A program made the position numbers and the translations under genes. Under the pieces are notes generated by a model. The model ran no database searches. It saw only the letters and a program-made list of their open reading frames with translations, and was not told the origin of the DNA. 64,000 nucleotides of DNA from Marisa cornuarietis (Eukaryota; Mollusca; Gastropoda; Architaenioglossa; Ampullariidae), in NCBI GenBank assembly GCA_004794655.1, contig SMMW01000046.1, forward strand, positions 8,605,501 to 8,669,500, in the 5' to 3' direction. Of the stretch, positions 12,301 to 24,739 are shown one piece after another (the stretch's first letter is position 1; each line of letters starts with the position of its first letter).

Positions 12301-15300
12301 GCACCTTGCTGGGAATGGGCAGTAGCGTAATCCCACGCCAGTTGCTGCACTGGGCCAGGTCACCTTTCTTGGGTAGCCAGATAGCCAAGTTTCCAGTCTT
12401 CTGGAACTTGCTCCTGCTTCCAAATTTTCTGCAGCAGGGGGTATAGCATCTCTGCTGCGGCTGTTGGGTCTGCCTTGAGTGCCTCTGCAGGAATGCCATC
12501 TGGGCCTGCCGCCTTACCAGCTTTCAGAGACTTGATGGCTTTGATGATTTCTGCCTTGGTTGGTTGTTTGGTGTTCACCTGGAGTTGCTCGGTGGCTGAG
12601 GCAATGTCCAAAATTGTCCAAAATTGTTGCTGGTGGTGGCCGGTTCAGTATTTCTTTAAAATGTTCTGCCCAGCAAGATCTTTGTTCTGCATCCCCAGTA
12701 AGGACATTGCCATTTTTATTCTTTACTGGCCTGCATGCATTGATGTTTTCCCTTCCTGACAGAGTTCTTGTAATTTCGTATAGTCTTTTCATGTTATTTT
12801 GCCCAGCTGTTTGTTCTGCCTCTCTGTCATCCTGTGTGCGAACTGTCTCTTGTCGCCTCTTGCACTCTTCTTCACTTCTCAGTTCATCTCCCAGTACTTT
12901 GCTCTGAGCTCTTCTTTTTCTTGCTGGTCTTGACACTGGTTGATCTTCTGCTTCAGCTCTTTCCTTTCCTCTATCTTTTTCCAGGTCCCTAGGTTCAGCC
13001 ATTCCTTGTATTGTTTCTGTTTCTTTCCCAGAACACGTGTGCAGGCAGCCTTCCAGGTCTCCTGTAATCCTGTCCTGTGGTTGGCCACTGTTTCTCCAAA
13101 GAGTCCCTCCAGTGCCTCAAACCTGTTTTTGACTTCACAGTTGAACTCTTCTTGTTTCCTGCGATCTCTAAGAAACTGCACGTTGAATTTGTGGTGTGGT
13201 GTGGTGTGGTCTGTCTGATGATTCATGAAAGGACCTCAGCTTTATCTTCAAAGTTGCAACAAGCAGGTGGTGGTCTGAAGCTGCATCTGCACCACGCCTT
13301 ACCCTGACGTCCAGCAGACTCCTTCTAAACTGTCGATTAATGGTGATGTGATCGATCTGGTTTTCTGTATTTCCATCTGGTGAAATCCAGGTGGTCTTGT
13401 GAATGGTTTTGTGAGGAAAGACTGTGCCTCCGATTACAAGGTCATTGAACAAGCAGGTCTGTGAACAGCTCACCATTCTCATTGCAGTTGCCCCACCGTG
13501 CTTTCCCATTATGTGTTCTTTGTCCATGTTGTCATCTCCAACTTTGGCATTCATGTCGCCCATGATGATCTTCAGGTCTCGTCTTGGAGTATGATCAACC
13601 AGCGCTTGTAGGGAGTGGTAAAAGTCCTCCTTCTCCTTTTCTTTTGCTGTGTTGGTAGGTGCATAGCACTGGATGATGGTGATCTTTCTTCCTTTGGAGT
13701 TGAACCGAGCTGACATGAGTCGTGGGGAAACTGGTTCCCATGCTATTAGTACCCTTGCAGCCTCCTGTGTCATCAATACTTCTACTCCTTGTGAGTGGTC
13801 ATGGTCGGGGTCTTCATGTCCAGAGTAGATGATAGTCTCCCCTAACGAGAGTCTGGTCTGACCGCTACCATTCCATCTGGTCTCGCACAGGCCAAGGAGC
13901 TTGATGCAATAACTCTTCATCTCCTGTGCTACCTGAGTTGATTTCCCTCTCTCGTATAGAGTTCTGATGTTCCAGGTCCCTATCCTGATTTTTGCCTTGG
14001 CCGTGAGAAGATAGGTCGGCGAGCTGACTTCCCGAAGGCTTTCGCCAACGCGCGTCACAGCCCCCTCCAAAGAGGGATCTTCCCGTCCAGGCTCTCGTTG
14101 TGGTAATGTTGTAGTTGTGGTTTCTGTAGCAAGGGTTGTTTTACAGGGTGGGGTTGCTAACCCTATGCCCAACCCTCCTCCTTCATCTGGGCTTGGGACT
14201 GGCAGGTTACCTAGGGGGTTTCCAGGCGGAGTTGCAGAACTAACACTAGAACCCTATTCCTAGTTATATCATGACACAAATATCCCCATGCCCAGAAAGG
14301 GGTCAACAAAACAGATATCAGGACTTTACAGGGATATGTTTACATCATCCAAGGACTCAGCCAATGGAAAAGCTGAGACTGTAAGTTTAATTAGGAGTAT
14401 CTGTGTACAAATGTGATGTCATTAGTTTGACCTCTTTTTTTATGCATGATATTTGCAGGCATACATCTTGAGAACAGTAGGGGGAATTAGCATCTTACTC
14501 TGAGTTTTATCCAGTCATTAGAAAAAATTTGCACCTCACTAGACTTTTAACATGGAAAATCTAACACTCCTGTTTCATGCAACATTATGCAGAAACATGA
14601 AGTATTGTCATTTGCTCATAATACTTAATAACTGAACATTCTGAGGTTTAAAACTTTAAGACAGTACACTTGACATGCATTCGTGACTGCCATTCCACTG
14701 CATATTATAAATAACAACAGAGTACATGCAGCCAAAACACAACCAAATCAGTTTTCTCTGGTTTCGTGCTACTGAAATAGTTTCCAGATCTTGTGAATTA
14801 CACACACATATATAAAGCCATTTATATGCCCATTTCATGTCTGGTCTTACAGCATTCAAAAGCTAAACTTTGCTCAAAAGAGGAAAAGGGCCTCAGGGGC
14901 AGTGAGATGTCATGGTTACCCATGTCCCGGGCATGGTATGTTCAAGTACGGGTTCAAATCTCTCCGTCTGCCCCCTTTTTCTTGCAAGCTGGATGAGTGG
15001 GACGATTTTTCCTGCCATTGACCCAAGTCTCAAATCAGTGAGCTTCTCTGAAAGCTGGGTTGGAGGGAACTTTTTATACCCCTTAGTAGAAAACTTTGCC
15101 AAGCAAAGTCAACAACTAGCCAACCTTCTTTGGTTTAAAAAGACCCCTGAAAGATCTAGAATATATATATATATGTGTGTGTGAAAAATAAAGGAAATCA
15201 TTCCAGCTACAGGCACAAGTATGAAATGTCAAAAATATTATTACCTTTATGACAAAAGTCTCATCTGTGTTTTTGTCAAGGACTAGAATGACTTTGTCAA

Positions 15301-18300
15301 TAGCACCCAGCACCTGATAGTGTCTTAGGTCACGAACAGACCCTCTGATAAATGCAAATGATGGATCCAGCTCTAAAGAGGGTGAAACATAGCTATCAGC
15401 CTGAAAAATTAAAAAAAGTAAAATCAATTGATTGATCCTAAATTTTTCCCCAACATTTTTAAAGACTTTTTTCTCCCTTTCAACATGAGATCAAAATGCT
15501 AAGATATAAAATGAGATCCATAACAATTTAAAGAACCCTGGTGACATCCTGTTACAAGATGTATCAATGTCTTGAACAATTAAAGCTAATTCTTTAAGTC
15601 AGTGATTGTTTTAAAAACAAATGTAACTGCTTACAGCCCAACGCCGTTCATCCAAATTTTCTGTAGCTAGATGTCTGTTATACAGGTCTTCAGCTTTCAT
15701 AAGATACTGAGCTGTTTTACGCCTAACAGCATCTCGACGAGCCTTGTTGACATCTCCCTGAACCCCTTGCAGCAGAATGCCAACGCCAATCTTGTAGTAA
15801 TTAAATGCCTGCTGGTAATGCCCAGAAGCTTCACTGTTCTGCGCCAAGCAGATCTGACTGGCAGCTAAATAAATGTAGTCCTCTTTACCACCCAAGTCCA
15901 TAGTGGACACACTGGTCACCGTAGGAGAACGTAGTTTAGCCCTCGCAGGGCTGACAGCAGGGCTCAGTGAAGGAGTGGCTGAAGCAGAGCCAGCTCTGCC
16001 GGCTCCAGGCACCGGAGATGAAGACTTTGAATCAAGAAGCAAAGCAGACCTGTGAAAGATAATAGCATGGCCACAATGCTGATTGTTAATCCAATGAGCA
16101 CTTCTAGTGGCACCCCCTAAATTTATGTGCCCCTGTGAAAAGTTGTCATCTATGTCGTCCAAACCAGTCAATGGTGAGTATAATAACCCTTCTATGCTTT
16201 TGCCACCTAGGAAATGAACTCTCTTTCTCATCATCAGAAGTGCTCATTGAGACACTCTGTTATGCTCAATACAGACTTACTATGTCTCCAAAACAAAGGG
16301 CTTTGTATCTATTCACACATTCTATACTTTTTGAGGTAGAGACTGCACATGAGTTGCAATGTCAGGACATAAATACTCTATTTAATGAAAAGTCTTCAAA
16401 AACTGCATTATTAAAAAAAACCTTAGAAGATAATCCCTTTTCAAGCCTATAGCGTATCCACATTTTTATCATTATGTTGAGGCTATTAGCTTTATCAAGA
16501 GTGAAAAATAAACTTTTTATTGTTTAAGAAACTCAAAACTAAGATAAGAAAGAAAAAAGTCTGTGCTACTGAATTTTTTTTTTTAAAGTACAATTCATGA
16601 AAAATACCTAATGATACTGAAATTAGTACTGAAAGAATCTAAGTAGATTCTTTACTGTGTCATCATAACACTAAATCAATTTACTCATCACCACCTGACC
16701 TAGTATGTAAGGGAGACGTAACTACACCAGAGGCTGAGCTGATGCTGTGTGTGGTAGATCCATGGCTGGACAAGTCAATATCCCCTTTTCCACAAATGAC
16801 TTTTTCTTCCATACTACTCATTGGTCCAAGTGGGCTGACCGGTACAAAGTGTTCATCACCTTTACCAACTTCTACAGCCAAACCAGATGAATCTTTTCTT
16901 ATTAGCATGCCACCATCCAAAACGTGGGCCTCCAAACCTGGCTCCTGCATCTTTGACAATTGACTGACAGCAACAGGAGAAGATCCAGTGTTGGTCTCAT
17001 TATTCCCGGCAGTGCTCAGCCCAGCAAAGCCATTGGTATCCTCCATGCCAGCGCAAGCTGAAATGGCTTCCATCAGCCATGTGTTGCTCTTTACTAGCTC
17101 GCCCTCGGAATCAGCTTCTGCTTCACTGAGAGTGCCCCTCTCAGCACGAAGAGGGTCAAAAAAGTTCAGATCAGCATCTGGCAAGGAAGAACTGAGAATG
17201 GAGTCCAAGTCACCTGTGTCTGTGTCCTCCTCACCTGTAGACGAGTCAAGGCTGATGCTGTCAGGAATCTGGGGAAACTGCCAAGTCCCTTCCAACACTT
17301 TGGGTCTGAAATAAAAAAGAACAGAAAGAATCTAATAATGCACGAGAAATGTCCTTTTGTTTGTATGACATATTGCATCATGAGTGATTGACAAAGCTAT
17401 CAAGACAAGTGCACATGCTTTCATTTATATTCTAGAAAATTCTAACAATTCACTTTAAAATAAACTACTCACATTAACCTTCAGGAATGTGTAACCTCAT
17501 AATAAACAATTTTGTTTTAGACTAATAACTCCTATTAAATCCTTTTAATTTCTCATTTTTGTCCAACTATAAATTGTATATTATGATATTTTTGAAAAAA
17601 CAAACCATAATTTTCCAGATAAGACCCACAAGACCATTCTAGTAAACAGCCTTGTTTATTGCTTGGTCAAGGAAAGATAGCTGACTTACTTTGCTGAGTC
17701 CAGGGTTTGATGCAAACTGATCTCCCCTTCATTCTTGTAAGTGTTTGTACCATTAGTTTCTTCGCCTCCTGTCTCTGCTGGATCCTCCAAAAGACTTTGG
17801 TTCCAAACAAATGGTGGGCAGGATGCAGAGACAGGTGTAGGGGAGATATTGGGAGCAGGAAGCCCATCCCCCAATGGCGGCCAGCTGGACAGTATGTCCA
17901 TCCCTGATCCTCTAGCATTTTCACTTTCTGGAGCACGCTGAGGAGACAGCAGACCTGATTTGGATGACTCCACCTGTCCATCCTGAAACCAAAATAAGAA
18001 AGCTGTCAAAAAACAGACACTAATTATGAGAATCTGCTGTTCCATCTGCACAAAAGGAATAAGAAAAATGTATGTACCCATGGGTTGTTGACAATATCCT
18101 AAAGAGTTTAAATTTGTGATCAGACTTATTTGGATGCTATTATTTTCCCTATTTACTATCTAAGTTTGTGGAAATCTTGAACCAAAAATAGCATAAGGGA
18201 AGACACAAAAATCAAAATTTATTCTGTCTCATCCTCTATAGGAATAAAAGCTTTCTGAATGCCAGTTTCCTGGATGAATCCATTCAACAGTGTATTCACA

Positions 18301-19780
18301 TATACACTTCACATAAAAAACATACTATAATATACTAAAACAGCAGAAGGTATAAAAAGATGATTACAGCAAGAAACTGTGCCAGCAGTGGTGATTTATA
18401 CAAATGTGGCTGAGTTCCAATGAAGTTTAGCAAAGCCAGTGCACTCTGACGTCTTTCTTCTATGACTGCTTCTTCAAAACGACCTGCAAATAACAGCAGA
18501 TGAAAAAGTAATACAAAATAAATATTGTTTATCTGGTGCCCATTCTTCTCAGGGTCTTTTGTGTGTGAGTGGTAAAGGGAGAGAGGGGGAGAGAGAGAGA
18601 GGACGGGATGGGATGCTATGGGATGCTGAGTTTTCAACTGAAAATGGAATAGATTTTGACTACTATTTTAAAAAAATATTTACAGAGATAGATATTTACA
18701 TACTGTTAAGATTATATAAGCAAAAGCAATTTTAGACAAAACAAACTGCATACCTTGAAAGTGGACTATTAAAAATCTTTATTAAATTTAACATTTAAAT
18801 AAATTTAATAATATTATTTGGAATCAAGTCCATGCTGTTCAATGCCACAAACAAAAAAGTATGTTGATTCATAATTCTTACCAAAGACTTTTGGCTTTGC
18901 AAAGACTGGGAACTGGTCGCGCCTATGCAAAGCTTTGTGAAGATTTAACATAGACTTGTAGAGGTTTTTAAAATCATTGTAGCGCTTCCAAGTCACTATC
19001 TGAAAAATCATCTCAACTGTTAGGTTCTTATAACACAACGAAAGCTAGAATTAAATACCCATATTTTAAATTTAGCTATTTATTATTATGTTTACAAATT
19101 TTTCAATTGTCCTCTACAAAAAAAATATCCACCTCACAGGACTGCAATGCTGTCATAAACTAGATATTTTATTTTAAAAAAGAAAAACAAAATTTAACAT
19201 AAAAATTGCAAAAACTGAGAAGCGGAATTTTCTTAAATTTGTGTCAAATAGCACACTTTCCACTCTTCACCTAGTCATGGGTAATGATAGTTAAGTTATG
19301 ATTAATAGGATCACTTACCACATTCAGACTCTCTGGACAGCTGATAGGAAAAAACTGCAAAATAACATAAATGTTAATATATCAGTAGTACTTCACTGTA
19401 TTAAGTTTCTTTCTTCCACCCACCTATTTTCCCAAAGCAGTGTAGTTTTCCAAAACCTTTTATCTCGACTGTTGCTCACAAAATCATAAATCTCTATCTT
19501 GATTCTTTTCTTCCTCCTTCTCTCGATCTCGATCTCTCTCACACACACACACACACAGAGAGAGAGTTGAAAACACAAAACCAAACACCATCACATATGT
19601 GTAAAATAAACTACTTATGTAACAAGTACCTACAGATTTATTGCAGTAACTTACTCTGCACGTAATTTTGTAGACGGTGAACCCTTTTACGTGCATTCTA
19701 GGTTCCGATACATCGAAGTTCCATATTTTGTCATGAAGAGAAAGCTTTAAATCACTAGCGCTCCCTTGTTTCGACGACAT
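6313..19780 (-). CDS. RPS6KC1: RPS6KC1-like PX/MIT/kinase-like protein, 13 exons, 1342 aa
   Basis: Exons on the minus strand: 19655-19780, 19319-19354, 18882-18999, 18368-18483, 17690-17982, 16685-17305, 15635-16049, 15245-15400, 7959-9685, 7504-7631, 7162-7244, 6801-6896, 6313-6426. All phases agree and sum to 4029 nt. The PX domain spans about residues 24-135 ([15 protein letters not shown]) and the MIT domain about 493-565. A kinase-like fold starts near 602 with FVIK (Lys627), has CRDLKPDN around 1202-1209, then [13 protein letters not shown]. About 500 acidic, Ser-rich residues separate the N-lobe from the catalytic loop, as in human RPS6KC1 (1066 aa). The glycine loop reads LGAIDKV, without GxGxxG, and LTYF replaces DFG, so I infer weak or no catalysis. 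The human protein binds PI3P endosomes and sphingosine kinase. The end LEYI-stop and the ATG at 19780 are clear. Confidence 0.95.
6532..6553. repeat. (AC)n microsatellite
   Basis: About 22 bp of AC dinucleotides in RPS6KC1 intron 12. Confidence 0.9.
9686..11074. other. Intron 8 of RPS6KC1, left part
   Basis: From about 9850 to 11060 the DNA is visibly more GC-rich than the flanking intron. No ORF here resembles a gene. It may be an older unidentified interspersed repeat; a CT-rich run lies near 10173-10190. Confidence 0.3.
11075..14232 (-). mobile_element. RTE-like non-LTR retrotransposon, near full length, inactivated
   Basis: Minus-strand reading gives an AP endonuclease (13168-14172: [39 protein letters not shown]). 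Reverse transcriptase pieces follow in several frames: [13 protein letters not shown] near 12500, [16 protein letters not shown] near 12340, [14 protein letters not shown], and [13 protein letters not shown] (F in place of Y) near 11850. The C-terminal segment has [10 protein letters not shown] and [16 protein letters not shown]. At least three frame changes mean it cannot make an intact product. The 3' end carries a TTA triplet tail (11078-11091). TGCAGAACAAAC (11063-11074) and TGCAGAACTAAC (14233-14244) flank the element as an 11/12 target-site duplication, giving 3158 bp, typical of RTE-clade LINEs. It lies in RPS6KC1 intron 8 in the same orientation as the host gene. Confidence 0.85.
14896..14974 (+). 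other. tRNA-like sequence (SINE head or tRNA pseudogene)
   Basis: The ends GGGGCAG and CTGCCCC pair perfectly over 7 bp. CCATG and CATGG form a 5-bp anticodon-like stem around the loop TCCCGGG. GGTTCAAATCT resembles a B box, and a T run follows at 14976. The T stem pairs poorly and position 33 is C instead of T, so this is unlikely to be a working tRNA. It lies in RPS6KC1 intron 8. Confidence 0.4.
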
Positions 19781-20022
19781 TTCGATCTTTTAGAAATAAC
19801 CACTTGAAGTATCAATATTTTGCTTGCTCTTCGTAAGCTCATTCAAACGATAAGCTGCGATTACATGACAGTCAATTATTTCACAACTAGCCTAACTCTG
19901 AGATCGTCTGTTCAAGAACTAACATTCATCATCACCACACTGAAGAGCTCTACATCCGAAACAAGCAAGGCCGCTGTTGCAGACAGTCAGTTACTAAGTT
20001 AACACGTTAACGCTGAACAAAA
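19781..20022. promoter_or_regulatory. Shared bidirectional promoter region of RPS6KC1 and ARL2
   Basis: The RPS6KC1 ATG (19780, minus) and ARL2 ATG (20023, plus) are separated by 242 bp, which must contain both start sites or 5' UTRs unless upstream exons exist. No TATA box is obvious on either side. The head-to-head layout is seen directly; shared control is inferred. Confidence 0.6.
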
Positions 20023-22395
20023 ATGGGCTTGTTGACAATTCTTAAAAAAATGAAACAAAAAGAAAAGGAAGTGAGACTTCTGATGTTGTATCCTTTTTCG
20101 GAAATTCTGTTTTGTTTGTTTCGTGATACTGAAAGTGTAGTGAGCACTGAACGACCAGTTTCAGATTACCTTTGGGTTGCTGTTTCAGTATTTGTACGCA
20201 CAGGAAGAATCTACCGGTTTGTGTTTGTAGGAAAGAAATTTGAACATTTTTAGTTATGCATGAAGATTATGCAGAGCTACAGTCACAAGAAGAAGATCTA
20301 TGTATGTCATTTAAGATTTTTCAGCTTTCCCGTCGTCGTAACGACTTCTTAGTCACCGCAACTGGGAACTGCTGATTGATCTTTGCTGCGTTCGCCGTGG
20401 AAGAAAGAACACCCTTACGACCTGCGGATTTTAACTGTACTAGATCAACATCTTGGTCTATAATGAACATTTTATTCAGCGGAACAACAACCAAGTCTTT
20501 CGTTAACTGCAATGAGAGACCCGCAGGATTTTCGTCTTTTTTTGTATTTTTGACTTTGGCCAGGGAGCCGCGCTATATAAGCTCATTATTATTATTATTA
20601 TTATTTACCATATATAAACACAAGAAAACTATATCAAAATAATAAGTACACTTATATAGCGCCATAACCCAACTCTTTGGCCAAGCTCATGGGGTGTTAT
20701 AAATGATAATAATAAACAACTGTAGTCAAGGCTGCAACTGTTCCTATCCACACTACTGTTGCATAGAACGGATCACTTAGGTAGTTTTTTTCAACTTTTC
20801 ATAATCTTTCATGCGTTGCAGATCCAGTTGCTTATAATGTATATTATATATCCTTCTAATGGGAATTGTTGAAGGACTGCGATAATCTTGAAATTGAAAT
20901 CACAGATGACAGATTTATTCTTTTCTTGTCCTTTGGAAATTGGCTTGTAAGACATCAAACTATCTCGAGTACTTTTCACATTGTCAAATTCCTCAGTGAA
21001 TGTTTTATGAATATTCTAGGATGCTTAACTTTGCATTTTGGCATCAGGGCTTCAGAAATATTGACTCCTTAACAGCAGAGTAGAGGTCTGGACAATGCCG
21101 GTAAGACAACAATACTGAAAAAGTTTAATGGTGAAGACATTGATACCATTTCACCAACTCTCGGTTTTAACATCAAGACACTTGAACACAGAGGGTAAGT
21201 TATACAGATTTAAGTGGTCAAACAGGGATTTACTTATCCCAAGCTGTAGCAGAAATGTAATCAATTACATCAAAGTCCATAAATCATTTTATAAGCCAAA
21301 AAATCAGTAAAGAATATTTAACAGTAACAGTAGGAGTTGAAGCTCTACTTATAAACTCTTTCGACATTTCAGAAAAACAAGAGCCAATAGACTGGTCGGT
21401 ATAATCTACTGTTCTGTTTGTGAAACGATTTAATTGTACGTTGGCTTGCAACTCACAGGTTTAAACTGAATGTCTGGGATGTTGGTGGCCAGAAATCCCT
21501 CCGGTCCTACTGGCGTAACTACTTTGAAAGCACTGATGGTTTGGTCTGGGTAGTAGACAGCGCAGACCGGATGAGGCTGGCAGACTGTCGACGTGAACTT
21601 AACAGTCTTTTGCTTGAAGAGGTACATCAAAGACTGAGAAAAGTTGTATTCTTGTAACCTTTAATGGTTCTTCATCATGCTAGAGAAAAGATCTGAACCC
21701 ATGATCTGTATTGTTGTAGTGAGAGCCACTTTTTCTTTAAGATATTGTACAATTTCCTAATTAAACTAATAGTATTAATTAAACTAATAGTAATACTAAG
21801 ACATAATTTGTTAGCATATGCCATCATTCTGAAAAGTTGAGAAAACAGTCTGCGTTCAGGCTAGTAACTATTCACTCTGAAAACCACAGAATAATTGAAA
21901 TATGGTGACTGCATAGTTTTACAGCATTTTTTATATAAATGTGAAGACTACATATTTTCACAGAGACTGGCTGGAGCAACTCTACTTGTGTTTGCCAACA
22001 AACAAGATTTACCTGGTGCTCTATCTTCAGAAGAAATCAGACAGGTATCACCTATACTTCAAAAAGAGAAACTAATCTGATAAAGCTTTCTAAGTAAAAT
22101 CCATAAAAAAATTCTCAGTATTTTTAACTTTTGCCTAATTATTGAACTACCAGGCAGTTCATGTAGGTCCACAGGTAATTGTTTTGTAAATTTAAGCTTT
22201 ACATTTGAAGAAGTGTATTGTGCCAGAATTCAATCTGCACATTAACATCTATTTAAACAGGCTTTGGATCTTGATAGCATCAAGACACATCATTGGCTGA
22301 TTCAGGATTGCAGTGCTGTAACAGGGGCCAACCTTCTAAATGGTATTGACTGGCTTATTGATGACATTGCCTCACGCATTTTTACAATGGATTGA
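20023..22395 (+). CDS. ARL2: ARL2, ADP-ribosylation factor-like GTPase, 5 exons, 184 aa
   Basis: Exons are 20023-20087, 21084-21194, 21459-21621, 21964-22044 and 22261-22395, all with GT/AG borders and matching phase; 555 nt in total. The product starts [16 protein letters not shown] and has every G motif: GLDNAGKTT (P-loop), [10 protein letters not shown] (switch I), [13 protein letters not shown] (switch II), FANKQDLPG (NKxD) and CSAVTG. It ends SRIFTMD. Its length equals human ARL2 (184 aa) and it is near-identical in the core. ARL2 in other animals binds tubulin cofactor D and releases lipidated cargo from PDE6D/UNC119, acting in microtubule assembly and mitochondria. The 3' UTR has AATAAA at 22934-22939 and 23005-23010. 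It lies head to head with RPS6KC1. Confidence 0.97.
20321..20509 (-). other. Orphan exon-like ORF inside ARL2 intron 1, antisense
   Basis: A minus-strand reading frame follows an acceptor-like CTCTCATTGCAG and runs about 63 codons to a stop, including [20 protein letters not shown] and [19 protein letters not shown]. No ATG starts it, so it would be a last exon or a pseudogene piece. I do not recognise the protein, and no partner exon was found. Confidence 0.25.
20570..20710. repeat. (ATT)n tract with dispersed 'tatatagcgc' repeat
   Basis: ATT triplets (20584-20606) lie between CGCTATATAAGC (20571-20582) and CTTATATAGCGCC (about 20651). The same motif recurs, with changes, near 49010, 52520 and 63475, so this looks like part of a dispersed repeat family. 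Confidence 0.5.
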
Positions 22396-24739
22396 GTCTG
22401 CTGCTCAATTTTCCACTTTGAGCTGCAGGTCTTCTCCCTTAAAGTGGTTCTTCTAAAGAATAGTAAAATGCACCATCCATGATGGAACGTGCAACAGTAT
22501 TACTGCTGTGGATGTGAAATGGTGAAGTTTCAAGTAGAAGCAACTGCATCTGCCGCATGCCAAACTGTTATGTGTCTGACTTGAAGTAAAATATTGATCT
22601 CGTCCTCACCAGACCAATAAAAAATTTGAGGTCTTGCCACAGTTGGGAGATACTGTATTTTATGAACTTGTACAACCCAAGTGGACACATTTAGCAAAAT
22701 GTTTAATATTGACAAGTTACCAGATACACCATGGATAAAGTATTTAAAAATTTGTGGCATTTTTTGTGATTTCAGATTGAGATGTAAGACATTATTGTAA
22801 TTGTCCATTGCATTTAATAGCTTTTTTAGCTATGAATACATTAGTTTTTGGCTCTGGACTGTGTGCAGGTGTAGCATTTACTTTTGTTAATGTTTCGTGG
22901 ATGCAGGATTAGAAATAATTTCCCCCTATAACAAATAAAGGCCCAGCTTTATATAATTCCTCCTGTCTCTTTCCCACCACATCAATTTAGAAGCAACTAC
23001 ATGTAATAAAGTAGGGGGCACAGGTAATATTAAAGGCCTTTTTTACATGGGTACACTGCCAAAACATCAAACCTCTTAAGTTCCACAGTCCCACATTTGT
23101 ACCAGTGTCTGGTGGACAGTGTCAAACATTTGTTCGTAGAATGAAGCTGGGGGAAGTGTTTACAAGTGAAGTTACCATCGGTCTGTATTGTATTCTTTAT
23201 CTGTGACAATAACAATGGTATTTACACTGTTGTGAATGTAGCAGCTTTAGCCCATCTCAAATTGCAAGGTTTGGGCAATTAAGTCTGGACTTGACTCTAC
23301 CTGTTGAAATAACTTTAAACTCCTGAATGTTTGCCACCAAATCAATTTGTTTTCCTGTGATCCTCACACTCAACTTTGTTAACATGTTTGCATGGTTAAG
23401 AAGGGCTGTTAAACGATCTGTCATTCCAGAGTTAATGCAATTAGTGGCATTCTAAATTGTTTGATGGTGTGATTGATATATCAAGAAAACAGTCTTTTGT
23501 TGTCTAAATTTAAATTTCTAAGTTTAAATTTATGGGTTCCATAGTCTAACAGCTGTTGGGAAAGTGAACCAAAATTGGTTTACTGTGCCTATAACATTGA
23601 ATGTAAAAATAGGAGTCCATCTCTTTCAACGATCTTTTACATTCCCAGATTAACTACCTACAGTATCTGCTGGACGGGCAGGCAGGGTCCAGTCACAGGC
23701 CTGCCTGCTCTTAAGTGGAGCATACTAACAAGGCTGTAGCACCTCCGTCTTTCTGCTGTTAATAATTTGAATTTGTCTTTAACAGAATTATTATTTAGTC
23801 AGCTATTGTATTGTATGCACACATGAACTCACGTACATATGTAAAACGCAGGCGTTGAAATTTGTATGCACGCACATATCTAGCTTAACGTTTTTCAAAG
23901 GATTAGCCTGTTTGCAGTCTAGTTTTGTCATACCATATGAAGTATTGTCACACCAGCTGGAAAGAGTACGCTGTAAAAAGGATTGTTTGGGGATACTTCC
24001 GCCAACATTATTTTGCTGTAAAACTGCGCTAGTGTGGTTTTTAATCGTTCCCTATCCTGCCATTTGTGTTGTGAATAGACATGGCTATTCAGGTAAAGTT
24101 GATCGTGTTATGTTATCGTCATCGCAATCTCATCACAAATAACATTTATTTATTTGCACAATTCATGTATTTTTAGAGGCAGATGTCATGTTTGAGTAGT
24201 GCAACTTGGCTGTATTACTGATGTTGCTATCCAGATAATGTAAATAAAAATGCAAGAAATTGTTTTAATGGAAAATAAATAGGTAACACATTGTCTGTTT
24301 TTAATAATTTTTTCACATCCATTCTCGTATTACTTCTATGACCATAAAATAATAGATATTTAAAGGGAAAGAAAGCACAAATGTATTGGATGAACATGGA
24401 AATGTAATGTTTAGTTTAACCCTCGAAAATTATCGCCATTAGCTTGAGTACCTCAGGCTGTTCATTGGAACATTTAATGTGCATGCATGCATACACACAC
24501 AAACATGACTATGCATTCACTTTACTTTTGCTGCCCTACATTAAATGCCTAAAACAATGCAGCATCATTATCTCATGTCCTTCATATGCAATCACATGCA
24601 CATCCACCCACACACACACGCGCACAAAAACACACATACCACAGATATTTGCACAGATGTGCTACCACTCTTAATGCTAGGACATTAGTCAATGTACACC
24701 ATAAAAACATCAAAAAATAAACTGGAACTGCTGTCTTCT
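22396..24739 (+). other. ARL2 3' UTR and intergenic DNA
   Basis: No ORF with recognisable protein features. Polyadenylation signals occur at 22934 and 23005. The rest separates ARL2 from the convergent minus-strand gene ending at 24740. Confidence 0.4.

Noticed and set aside
11010..14172. Several plus-strand ORFs opposite the LINE
   Set aside because: They are antisense shadows of the endonuclease and reverse transcriptase frames.
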